Source: Opitutaceae bacterium
GTDB lineage: Bacteria; Verrucomicrobiota; Verrucomicrobiia; Opitutales; Opitutaceae
Direction of reading: 5' to 3'
NCBI GenBank assembly: GCA_031272375.1
Contig: JAISTY010000169.1
Location: 1-6,934 of the forward strand
DNA length: 6,934 bases
A program made the translations under genes and the position numbers. Positions 1 to 5,113 of the stretch are shown here, one piece after another. The notes under the pieces were generated by a model. It saw only the letters and a program-made list of their open reading frames with translations. It ran no database searches and was not told the DNA's origin. Within the stretch, counting starts at the first letter, position 1, and each line of letters opens with the position of its first letter.

Positions 1-135
1 GGGGTCGGCGAGGCCCCAGACGGGGATGGGTTTGTCGCGCTGGAGGACGGCGTTGTCGGTGAAGAGCGGGGCGAGGGTGACGGTGGCGTTCACCACAGAG
101 GCACAGAGGGCAGAGAGGAGGAGGGATTTTTTCAT
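1..135 (-). CDS. Sialate O-acetylesterase, N-terminal fragment (cut by window edge)
   Basis: The 45 visible codons run open to the window edge, so this is the start of a longer gene. Residues 1-17 form a signal peptide: two lysines, a Leu/Ser/Ala-rich core, and a probable cut after VNA. The mature start reads LAPLFTDNAVLQRDKPIPVW, followed by GLADP. This is the hallmark opening of secreted sialate O-acetylesterases (the DNxVLQRxxPxPVWG strand) that are common in Verrucomicrobiota, Planctomycetes and Bacteroidetes carbohydrate loci. Such SGNH-type esterases remove O-acetyl groups from sialic acid or other acetylated glycans outside the cytoplasm; the catalytic residues would lie beyond the window. 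The ATG has a pyrimidine-rich leader (CCCTCCC directly before it) and no Shine-Dalgarno sequence. It begins only 33 bp past the T-tract of the terminator at 169-207, so expression depends on read-through or on a promoter overlapping that hairpin. The codons for residues 6-16 overlap a CACAGAGG-type repeat. Family is fairly sure; substrate is not. Confidence 0.85.
   Translation of the reverse strand, partial: MKKSLLLSALCASVVNATVTLAPLFTDNAVLQRDKPIPVWGLADP
89..119. repeat. CACAGAGG-type repeat inside the esterase signal-peptide codons
   Basis: On the plus strand TTCACCACAGAGGCACAGAG, followed by GGCAGAGAGGA, holds two perfect tandem CACAGAGG octamers (94-101 and 102-109) and a decayed third unit (110-118). 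The 8-bp period equals that of the ACGCGAAG repeat at 4928-4943. It lies antisense to the codons for residues 6-16 of the sialate O-acetylesterase, the hydrophobic core of its signal peptide. Confidence 0.5.
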
Positions 136-168
136 GGGAGGGACGGGTTGGGAGCGGTTGGGACTGTT

Positions 169-207
169 AAAAAAAAGGCGCGGGAAGTCCGGGGAACCTC
201 CCGCGCC
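169..207 (-). terminator. Intrinsic terminator after the Gfo/Idh/MocA gene
   Basis: Read on the minus strand, GGCGCGGGA (207-199) pairs perfectly with TCCCGCGCC (185-177) around a 13-nt loop, and eight T residues (176-169) follow at once. This is a textbook Rho-independent terminator, starting 19 bp after the TGA of the oxidoreductase gene. On the plus strand the hairpin is preceded by A8 rather than followed by T, so it works in one direction only. It separates the isomerase/oxidoreductase pair from the esterase gene that starts at 135. Confidence 0.9.
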
Positions 208-226
208 CTTGGGAGCGGTTGCGTTT

Positions 227-1588
227 TCAGAATTTGCGGTAGGCCTTGGTGACGAAGCGTGTGGCGGCGGGGTCGTTGACGCAGACGGCTTTTTCGGCGT
301 CCCACTCGATGGCGCGGCCGGCGCGGATGGCGATGTTGCCGAGGTGGGTCATTTCCGTGAGGTCGGCGGCATGGTCAACGAAGTTGGAGCCTGGGGCGGG
401 GCCGACGCCGTGGATGGCGTCGAGGAACTCGCGCCACTGGTTGCCGCCGGGGATGCGGCGGATGGACTGGGGGATTTCGGCGCGGCGTTTGTTCAGCTCC
501 ACGGGGTAGAGGCGGGGTTCGTTCCAGTAGGTTGACTGGTCAATGATGATGCCCTTTTCGCCGCGGATGAAGCAGCCGTTGCGGCCGATTTTGGCGTCGG
601 GGCCGAGTTCCGGGGGGACGGGGGGGCGGTGGGAGCCGTCATACCAGTAGAGTTTGAGGGGGCCGCGGTCGCCGCGCGCGGGGAAGTCGTAGATGACGGT
701 GGAGCCTTTGGGGGCGGTGACGGCGTAGCTGGGGTCGGCGTCCACTTTCGCGGAGACCTTGCAGTTGCCGCGGAGGTCGAGGGCGAAGAAGGCGCCGTCG
801 AGGATGTGGCAGGCCATGTCGCCGAAGGCGCCGCAGCCGTATTCCCAGTAGCCGCGCCAGTTGAAGGGGACGATGCCGGGGGAGAACTCGCGTTCGTCGG
901 CGACGCCCTGCCAGAGGTTCCAGTCGAGGGTTTCGGGTGGTTTTTCGGATTTTTTGAGGGCGAGGCCCTGGGGCCAGATGGGGCGGTTGGTGAAGGCGTG
1001 GACCTCGGAGATTTTGCCGAGGAGGCCGGCGGCGATCCATTCCTTGACGAGGCGGCAGCCGTTGTTGGCGTGGCCTTGGTTGCCCATCTGGGTGACGACG
1101 CCGGCGCGGAGGGCGGCCTTTTTGAGGGCGCGGCATTCGGCGACGGTGTGGGTCAGGGGTTTTTCGAGGTAGACGTGCTTGCCGCGGTTGATGGCGAGGA
1201 TGGCGATGGGGTAGTGCATGTGGTCGGGGGTGCAGATGGAGAGGGCGTCAATTTTGTCGCCCATCTGGTCGAGCATCTGGCGGTAGTCGCGGAAGCGGGG
1301 GACTTTCGGGAAGAGCGCGAAGGACTCGGCGGCGCGGGCGGCGTCAACGTCGCAGAAGGCGACCAGTTCGGCGCCGGCCTCGAAATGGCCTTTGACGTGG
1401 GACTGGCCGCGGCCGCCGACGCCGACGACGGCGAGGCGGATTTTGCGGTCGGTGGGGACGAGGTTGGAGGCGAAGCGCGGGTCCGGGGAGGAGGCGGCGG
1501 CTTGTTGCTGGGCGGCGAGGGCGCGGGCGGCGGCGCCGGCGGCGAGGGAGGCGGCGGCGGTCGTTTTGATGAAGTTGCGGCGGTTCAT
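227..1588 (-). CDS. Tat-exported Gfo/Idh/MocA family oxidoreductase
   Basis: A 453-residue NAD(P)-dependent oxidoreductase of the Gfo/Idh/MocA family. Residues 1-26 are a Tat signal (NRRNFIKTT, then an Ala-rich core ending ALAA), so it is probably exported already folded with cofactor. The Rossmann fold starts at about residue 49 with the dinucleotide loop GVGGRG (56-61) and an acidic residue at the end of strand 2 (CDVD, 79-82). EKP (142-144) is the family's catalytic-lysine motif. The C-terminal domain carries GAFGDMACHILD (253-264), with the Asp257/His261 pair typical of the 'bacterial-type' subgroup, and GNQWREFLDAI (382-392). The start at 1588 is chosen because the Tat signal begins there; an upstream in-frame ATG at 1750 would add 54 unrelated residues overlapping the preceding gene. 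It lies 20 bp after the isomerase/DUF1080 gene, so the two are probably one operon. The leader has no Shine-Dalgarno. Reaction inferred: C3 oxidation or reduction of a glycoside or sugar; substrate unknown. Confidence 0.93.
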   Translation of the reverse strand: MNRRNFIKTTAAASLAAGAAARALAAQQQAAASSPDPRFASNLVPTDRKIRLAVVGVGGRGQSHVKGHFEAGAELVAFCDVDAARAAESFALFPKVPRFRDYRQMLDQMGDKIDALSICTPDHMHYPIAILAINRGKHVYLEKPLTHTVAECRALKKAALRAGVVTQMGNQGHANNGCRLVKEWIAAGLLGKISEVHAFTNRPIWPQGLALKKSEKPPETLDWNLWQGVADEREFSPGIVPFNWRGYWEYGCGAFGDMACHILDGAFFALDLRGNCKVSAKVDADPSYAVTAPKGSTVIYDFPARGDRGPLKLYWYDGSHRPPVPPELGPDAKIGRNGCFIRGEKGIIIDQSTYWNEPRLYPVELNKRRAEIPQSIRRIPGGNQWREFLDAIHGVGPAPGSNFVDHAADLTEMTHLGNIAIRAGRAIEWDAEKAVCVNDPAATRFVTKAYRKF

Positions 1589-1608
1589 GGTGTTGAAGGA
1601 GTTGCGGG

Positions 1609-3189
1609 TTAGTATTTTTCGATGGTGATGTCGCGGAATTGGACATTGGCGCGGCGGAAGCCGATGGAGCCGGGGTTCTCCTTGAAGTCGGAGAGCGGTC
1701 TTTTGAATTTGTTGGAGGAGCCGTCGGGGTTTTTGCCGGGGGTTTTCCATTTGGAGAGTTTAACGTCGGTGACCTTGTCCTTGTCTATGAAGACGCGGAT
1801 GGTGTCGCCCTTGGCGACGATGAGCATGTCGTGCCAGGTGTCCGGCTCGATTTCGACCTGGGTTTTGGGTTCGGCGCAGTCGAAGATGGCGCCGAGGATG
1901 CGGCGGGCGTTGGCGGGATCGGAGGGGTTTTTGGAGGGGTAGTCGCCCTGGAGGATTTGGATTTCGAGGGAGTTTTGGACGTTGTCCTTGTTGTCGTAGC
2001 AACGGATGTGGACGCCGGAGTCGGCGCCCTTGGCGCATTTGAAGGAGAAGGAGAGGGCGAAGTTGCCGTAGGTTTCCTTGGTGAAGATGTGGTCGCCGGC
2101 TTTGCCTTTGGTGACGGTGAGGATGCCGTTTTTGTAGGTCCAGGAGCCTGGGGTGAATTCGGCGTTGGAGAGGTCGTCGTTGAAGAGGGGCGCTGGGGCG
2201 GGCCAGTTGGGGGAGTCGGCGCGGCGCTGGATGGCTGCGGCGTCGTCAATTTTCACGTAGCCGGGGGGCAGGATGGCGTTGCGGTCGAGGCAGCAGGATT
2301 TGGCGGCGAGGGCGAGTTTGCCCCATTCGGCGCAGAGTGCGGCCTCGGCGAATTTCTGCGGGAGGTCCACGCGGCGTTCGTATTCGAGGTAGATGACGCC
2401 CTTGAAGCCGATTTCGCGGAGGGTGGTGATTTGGCCGGCGGCGTTGAGGGCGCCGGTGCCCCAGGGAACATCATAGACGTCTTTGTCGCCCATCTGGTTG
2501 AGGTCCTTGAAGTGGACGGAGCGGACGCGGGGGCCGTAGAGTTTGAGGATGAAGAGCGGGTCGTAGCCGCGGCGGGCGGCGTGGCCGGTGTCGGCGCAGA
2601 TGCCGAGGACTTTTTCGGGGTCCAGCTGGTCGAGCTGCTGCAATTGTTCCGGGGTGATGGTGGTGGCGGAGTGGTTGTGGAGGGTGACGGGGACGCCGGT
2701 TTGCTTGGAGAGCTTGATGAGGAGCGGGAGCATTTTCGTCTTTTCGGCGTTGTTGAGCGGGGACTCCGTGGCGAAGTCGCGCAGGCCGAGGGCTTTGGCG
2801 AAATTGAAGAGTTTAACCCACTCGGCCTCGCTGTCATAGGGTTTGGGGTTGATGACGCCGTAGCTGGTGAGGGTGACGCCCTTGGCCTTCGCGAGGGCGA
2901 GGATTTTGCCGATGGATTTGGCGTCGAGGTCGTAGGTGAGCTTGGCGTCGCCGAAGTCGCCGCCGATTTTTTGACCGGGGTAGGCCTGGAGGTTTTTGAC
3001 GCCGAGTTCGGCGCATTTGTCGAGGGTTTCGACAAAGGTGATCCTGTTATAGGTCCAGGCTTGGATGCCGAGTTCGATGCCGGCTTCGGAGGCCGTGCAG
3101 GTTGTCTTGTCGCCGGTTTTGGCGGAGGCGGTCAGGGCGCCGATGGTGGACGCGAGGAGCGTCAGTTTCAGGATACGTTGGAGGTTCAT
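1609..3189 (-). CDS. Secreted sugar isomerase/epimerase (TIM barrel) fused to DUF1080 3-keto-glycoside hydrolase domain
   Basis: A 526-residue two-domain protein. Residues 1-23 are a Sec signal peptide (MNLQRILKLTLLAS..., cut after ASA). Residues about 36-295 form an AP_endonuc_2/xylose isomerase-like TIM barrel, with candidate metal or active-site residues in TES (141-143), HNHS (171-174), CADTGH (198-203), VHFKDLN (225-231) and YLEYE (267-271). Residues about 330-526 match the DUF1080 (3-keto-disaccharide hydrolase) jelly roll: PLFNDDL, a TYKNGILTV strand, GVHIRC (392-397), SLEIQILQGD (407-416), GAIFDC (433-438), TWHDMLIVAKGDTIRVFIDK (451-470) and the closing GSIGFR...VQFRDITIEKY. DUF1080 members are known to act on 3-keto-glycosides, and related isomerases act on keto-sugars, so the fusion could cleave and rearrange one substrate in the periplasm. 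The start at 3189 is preferred because the signal peptide begins there; an ATG at 3279 would add 30 Pro/Ser-rich residues. The leader is pyrimidine-rich with no Shine-Dalgarno. Domain calls are firm; the reaction is inferred. Confidence 0.92.
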   Translation of the reverse strand: MNLQRILKLTLLASTIGALTASAKTGDKTTCTASEAGIELGIQAWTYNRITFVETLDKCAELGVKNLQAYPGQKIGGDFGDAKLTYDLDAKSIGKILALAKAKGVTLTSYGVINPKPYDSEAEWVKLFNFAKALGLRDFATESPLNNAEKTKMLPLLIKLSKQTGVPVTLHNHSATTITPEQLQQLDQLDPEKVLGICADTGHAARRGYDPLFILKLYGPRVRSVHFKDLNQMGDKDVYDVPWGTGALNAAGQITTLREIGFKGVIYLEYERRVDLPQKFAEAALCAEWGKLALAAKSCCLDRNAILPPGYVKIDDAAAIQRRADSPNWPAPAPLFNDDLSNAEFTPGSWTYKNGILTVTKGKAGDHIFTKETYGNFALSFSFKCAKGADSGVHIRCYDNKDNVQNSLEIQILQGDYPSKNPSDPANARRILGAIFDCAEPKTQVEIEPDTWHDMLIVAKGDTIRVFIDKDKVTDVKLSKWKTPGKNPDGSSNKFKRPLSDFKENPGSIGFRRANVQFRDITIEKY

Positions 3190-3297
3190 GGGAGAGAAGC
3201 GGGGAGATTGAGGCGCGGATTGGAGGGGCGGGGAACGTGGATGCAAGCCGCAAAAAGGGCTTTTTTCGGGCGGAGGCATTCGCGGGGCGCGGCGGTG
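3190..3297 (-). other. 108-bp spacer between the MBL gene and the isomerase/DUF1080 gene
   Basis: This gap is long enough for a separate promoter, but I see no convincing -35/-10 pair on the minus strand. It holds a short AAGCC/GGCTT inverted repeat around 3246-3263, with T residues only on the plus-strand side, so it is not a terminator for the minus-strand genes. Whether the downstream pair is transcribed with the MBL gene is therefore open. Confidence 0.4.
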
Positions 3298-4131
3298 TCA
3301 GAAGAAGGGGTTGTGGAGGCGTTCGTGGGCGACGGTTGTCAATGGGCCGTGGCCGCAGACGAGGAGGGTTTGGCGGGGCAGGGAGAGGATTTTTTCGCGG
3401 ATGTTTTTCAATTGGGCGCGGAAAGCGGGGGCGTCGCAGCCGGCGGCGGAGCCGGAGAATATGGAATCGCCGGTGATGGCGAGCGGGGCGGAGAGACCGT
3501 CGGCGCGGTAGGCGGTCATGCCCGGCGAATGGCCGCCTATATGCAGGGGTTTTATGACAACGCGGCCGGTGTGAAAGCAGGCGTTGGAGGGGAAACGGCG
3601 GATGTTTGGCGCGGCGCCGTCAAAAGGCTCGAGTTCGTGCATCCAGATTTCCGCGGACGGCAGCTTGTCGGAAAGTTCGCGGAGGCGGGCGATGTGGTCG
3701 GGGTGGGCGTGCGTTATGAAGATGCGGCGGACGTCCGCTTTTTCATCGGCTATAACATCCAGAAGGGCGCAGCAAGCGGCGCCGGTGTCGAAGACGGCGG
3801 CTTGTCGCGAGCGCGGGTCCATGAGGAGGCAGTTGTTGACGGAGAGGCCGTTTCCGAAAGGGGTGTTGAATACTACGAGGCCGCGCGGGAGCGGGGGCGT
3901 TTCGGGGAGGGGCGGCTTGCGGGCGAACGCGAGAAGGCGTCCGGGGTGGAGTTGCAAGTGTCTGGCGATGCGGCGGATGGCATCGTCCGGAGCGGAGCCG
4001 TCCAACGCCGCCGCGAAGGTGGCGTCGCTGATGCCGGCGCGGCGCGCGAGCGTGCCGGCGTCAATATTCAGGCCGCGGAGGGCCTTTGTAATAATGTCCG
4101 CGAGGGAGTCCTCAAGTGGTATGCGCGCCAT
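3298..4131 (-). CDS. XRE-type HTH / metallo-beta-lactamase-fold hydrolase fusion
   Basis: A 277-residue cytoplasmic protein with no signal peptide or membrane segment. Residues about 10-70 form a compact XRE/Cro-like helix-turn-helix (LNIDAGTLARRAGISDATFA, then an IRRIARHLQLHPGRLLAFA helix pair). Residues about 85-277 are a glyoxalase II-like MBL domain: TPFGNGLSVNNCLL strands, FDTGAA (114-119), the metal motif THAHPDH (140-146: His141, His143, Asp145, His146), GGHSPGM with His201, TGDSIFSG with bridging Asp222, and CGHGPLT with His261. All expected metal ligands are present, so it should be catalytically active. Family members hydrolyse thioesters such as S-lactoylglutathione, other esters, or oxidise persulfides; the substrate here cannot be told. 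The HTH suggests DNA binding, perhaps a regulator whose hydrolase senses or removes its own ligand. It is first in the minus-strand set and has a candidate promoter at 4206-4234. No Shine-Dalgarno precedes the ATG. Fold calls are firm; the combined role is inference. Confidence 0.88.
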   Translation of the reverse strand: MARIPLEDSLADIITKALRGLNIDAGTLARRAGISDATFAAALDGSAPDDAIRRIARHLQLHPGRLLAFARKPPLPETPPLPRGLVVFNTPFGNGLSVNNCLLMDPRSRQAAVFDTGAACCALLDVIADEKADVRRIFITHAHPDHIARLRELSDKLPSAEIWMHELEPFDGAAPNIRRFPSNACFHTGRVVIKPLHIGGHSPGMTAYRADGLSAPLAITGDSIFSGSAAGCDAPAFRAQLKNIREKILSLPRQTLLVCGHGPLTTVAHERLHNPFF

Positions 4132-4205
4132 GTTATAGCGGAGGAGGGAACGGGAGGCGCGGGTGTTGGCGCAAGTGAAAAGGCGGCGGTTTTGCGGAAG
4201 GCGCG

Positions 4206-4234
4206 GTTATATTGAGCGCGTGGCGGCGTGATAA
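4206..4234 (-). promoter_or_regulatory. Candidate sigma70-type promoter for the HTH-MBL gene
   Basis: On the minus strand, TTATCA (4234-4229; 4 of 6 matches to TTGACA) and TATAAC (4211-4206; 5 of 6 matches to TATAAT) are separated by exactly 17 bp. Transcription would start near 4199, giving a leader of about 68 nt before the ATG at 4131. The -35 box overlaps the 16-bp palindrome at 4231-4246. The call comes from consensus matching alone. Confidence 0.4.
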
Positions 4235-4246
4235 AACGCGTTTTAT
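4231..4246. promoter_or_regulatory. Perfect 16-bp palindrome, candidate operator between divergent genes
   Basis: ATAAAACGCGTTTTAT equals its own reverse complement over all 16 positions. It lies 99 bp upstream of the HTH-MBL start and 24 bp upstream of the first ATG of the basic HTH gene, in the only AT-rich patch of an otherwise GC-rich stretch. It overlaps the candidate -35 of the MBL promoter and touches a TTTAAT box (4246-4251) that could be the -10 of the plus-strand gene. A dimeric HTH protein is the natural ligand, possibly one of the two HTH proteins it separates. Confidence 0.45.
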
Positions 4247-4270
4247 TTAATAAAGGGGCTTGCAACAGGG

Positions 4271-4843
4271 ATGAATACAAGCATCAACCGCCCCGCTATG
4301 ATCACTGAAAAAATACAAAAACTCCAGGAACTTGAGGCGCAGGCTTTGAAGCTGAAGGCCTCGATTGAGAACGAGCGCGACGGCGAACTCGCGGCTCTCC
4401 CCGCCAAATATGGTTATGATTCGCTCGCCGCTTTTGTGAAGGCGTTGAAACAAGCCGCCGGCGCGCCGAAGAAAGGGCGCAAAGGCAAACGTCGCGGACG
4501 CAAACCCGGCAAGCCCGGCAAACGCGGGCGCAAACCCGGACGCAAGGCGAAGAAACAAGCCGCCGCGCCCGCCGTGGCGAAGGCGCCGAAGGCCGGGAAA
4601 AAAGCGGGCGGCCGCAAGCGCACGAAGATCACGCCGGAATTGAAGGAGCAGGTGAAAGCGCTCGTCGCCAGCGGACTTTCCGGCAGCAAGATCGCGAAGC
4701 AGTTCGGCATTTCGCTGCCCAGCGTGCAGAACATCAAGAAGGAGTTCGGGCTTGTGAAGGCGCGTCCCGCGAAGGCCGCCGAGGCGCCCGCCGTCGAAGC
4801 CGCGCCCGCCGCGCCCGCGCCGGAAGCCGCTCCCGCCGCCTGA
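4271..4843 (+). CDS. Small basic DNA-binding protein: coiled coil, AT-hook-like repeats and C-terminal HTH
   Basis: A 190-residue protein I cannot name. Residues 11-36 are a heptad-like, charged helix (ITEKIQKLQELEAQALKLKA) that probably forms a coiled coil. Residues 38-62 are a short globular piece (AALPAKYGYDSLAAFVKAL). Residues 66-118 are a Lys/Arg/Gly/Pro-rich linker with two tandem 10-residue units carrying RGRKPG (75-80 and 85-90), resembling AT-hooks. Residues 119-163 form a resolvase- or transposase-like HTH (TPELKEQVKALVASGLSGSK, then IAKQFGISLPSVQNI). Residues 166-190 are a disordered Ala/Pro/Glu tail. An oligomerising helix plus minor-groove basic repeats plus HTH recalls nucleoid-associated or histone-like proteins, so a chromosome-organising or regulatory role is likely but unproven. 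The ATG at 4298 (residue 10) is an equally plausible start, since the coiled coil begins there; AAGGGG at 4253-4258 sits rather far from the first ATG. It is monocistronic, with a terminator 34 bp after the stop. Confidence 0.85.
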   Translation: MNTSINRPAMITEKIQKLQELEAQALKLKASIENERDGELAALPAKYGYDSLAAFVKALKQAAGAPKKGRKGKRRGRKPGKPGKRGRKPGRKAKKQAAAPAVAKAPKAGKKAGGRKRTKITPELKEQVKALVASGLSGSKIAKQFGISLPSVQNIKKEFGLVKARPAKAAEAPAVEAAPAAPAPEAAPAA

Positions 4844-4876
4844 CAAGTTGCCGCTATAAACAACGGTTTTTTTGCG

Positions 4877-4905
4877 AAGCCCCCGGAAATCGGGGGCTTT
4901 TTTTT
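4877..4905 (+). terminator. Intrinsic terminator of the basic HTH gene
   Basis: AAGCCCCCG (4877-4885) pairs perfectly with CGGGGGCTT (4891-4899) around the 5-nt loop GAAAT, and the run of T residues continues to 4905 (eight T in all from 4898). It lies 34 bp after the TGA at 4841-4843. This is a strong Rho-independent terminator for the plus strand. Confidence 0.93.
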
Positions 4906-4922
4906 GGGTGCTGCGGATTTTC

Positions 4923-5037
4923 TTCTCACGCGAAGACGCGAAGTTTTTTTTATTAACCACTAATGAACACTAATTTGACACTAATTCTTTCTCACGCGAA
5001 GACACGAAGGGATCTTCTCACACAAAGCCGAGCCAAG
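4923..5037. repeat. Degenerate ACGCGAAG-type direct repeats (three copies)
   Basis: A 21-bp unit at 4923-4943 (TTCTC followed by two tandem ACGCGAAG octamers) recurs at 4989-5009 with a single change (position 4938 G, 5004 A). A third, more degenerate copy starting TTCTCACACAAAG lies at 5015-5037. The first two copies are 66 bp apart and flank the CACTAAT triplet. Similar short degenerate tandem repeats are, from memory, common between genes of Verrucomicrobiota and some other phyla. Confidence 0.75.
4958..4985. repeat. Three CACTAAT repeats spaced at about one helical turn
   Basis: CACTAAT occurs at 4958-4964, 4968-4974 and 4979-4985, with start-to-start distances of 10 and 11 bp. All copies therefore lie on the same face of the helix. 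The triplet directly follows a T8 run (4944-4951) and sits between two copies of the ACGCGAAG-type repeat. Confidence 0.75.
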
Positions 5038-5087
5038 ACGGACCCAAAAACACGCCGAGACACGTGAACGGGAGACTGCCTTGTCCC

Positions 5088-5104
5088 TTTTGCGCTCTTT
5101 GCGG
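5088..5104. repeat. CTTTGCG-type short repeat in reverse orientation
   Basis: TTTTGCGCTCTTTGCGG contains two TTTGCG cores 9 bp apart. Its complement, CCGCAAAGAGCGCAAAA, has the same purine-rich CGCAAAG style as the ACGCGAAG repeats upstream but on the other strand. It directly precedes the inverted repeat at 5114-5212. Confidence 0.5.
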
Positions 5105-5113
5105 TTTTTGTTT

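Noticed and set aside
629..1612. 327-codon open frame on the plus strand opposite the Gfo/Idh/MocA gene
   Set aside because: Same GNN-codon artefact with Gly/Ala/Val/Glu/Asp-rich low-complexity composition and no domain; the opposite strand carries a clear oxidoreductase.
1589..1750. N-terminal extension of the Gfo/Idh/MocA gene to an ATG at 1750
   Set aside because: The extra 54 residues are Arg/Pro/His-rich, overlap the end of the preceding gene, and would bury the Tat signal that starts at 1588.
3246..3267. AAGCC/GGCTT inverted repeat with a T-run after the HTH-MBL gene
   Set aside because: The T-run follows the stem only on the plus strand, where no gene ends; the stem is 5 bp. It is not a terminator for the minus-strand genes.
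1639..4215. 858-codon open frame on the plus strand, antisense to the isomerase and HTH-MBL genes
   Set aside because: Its product is almost entirely Gly, Ala, Val, Asp, Glu and Phe, which is what arises when codons ending in C on the opposite strand are read as GNN. The minus-strand genes have recognisable domains and signal peptides; this frame has none.
4247..4960. 237-codon minus-strand frame opposite the basic HTH gene
   Set aside because: It runs through the intrinsic terminator and repeats and is Gly/Arg/Leu/Phe-rich only because it mirrors the Lys/Arg/Ala codons of the real gene; no family resemblance.
4923..5037. Possible CRISPR array
   Set aside because: Only two near-identical copies, the unit is itself a tandem octamer, the spacing is filled by another repeat type, and no cas gene is present.
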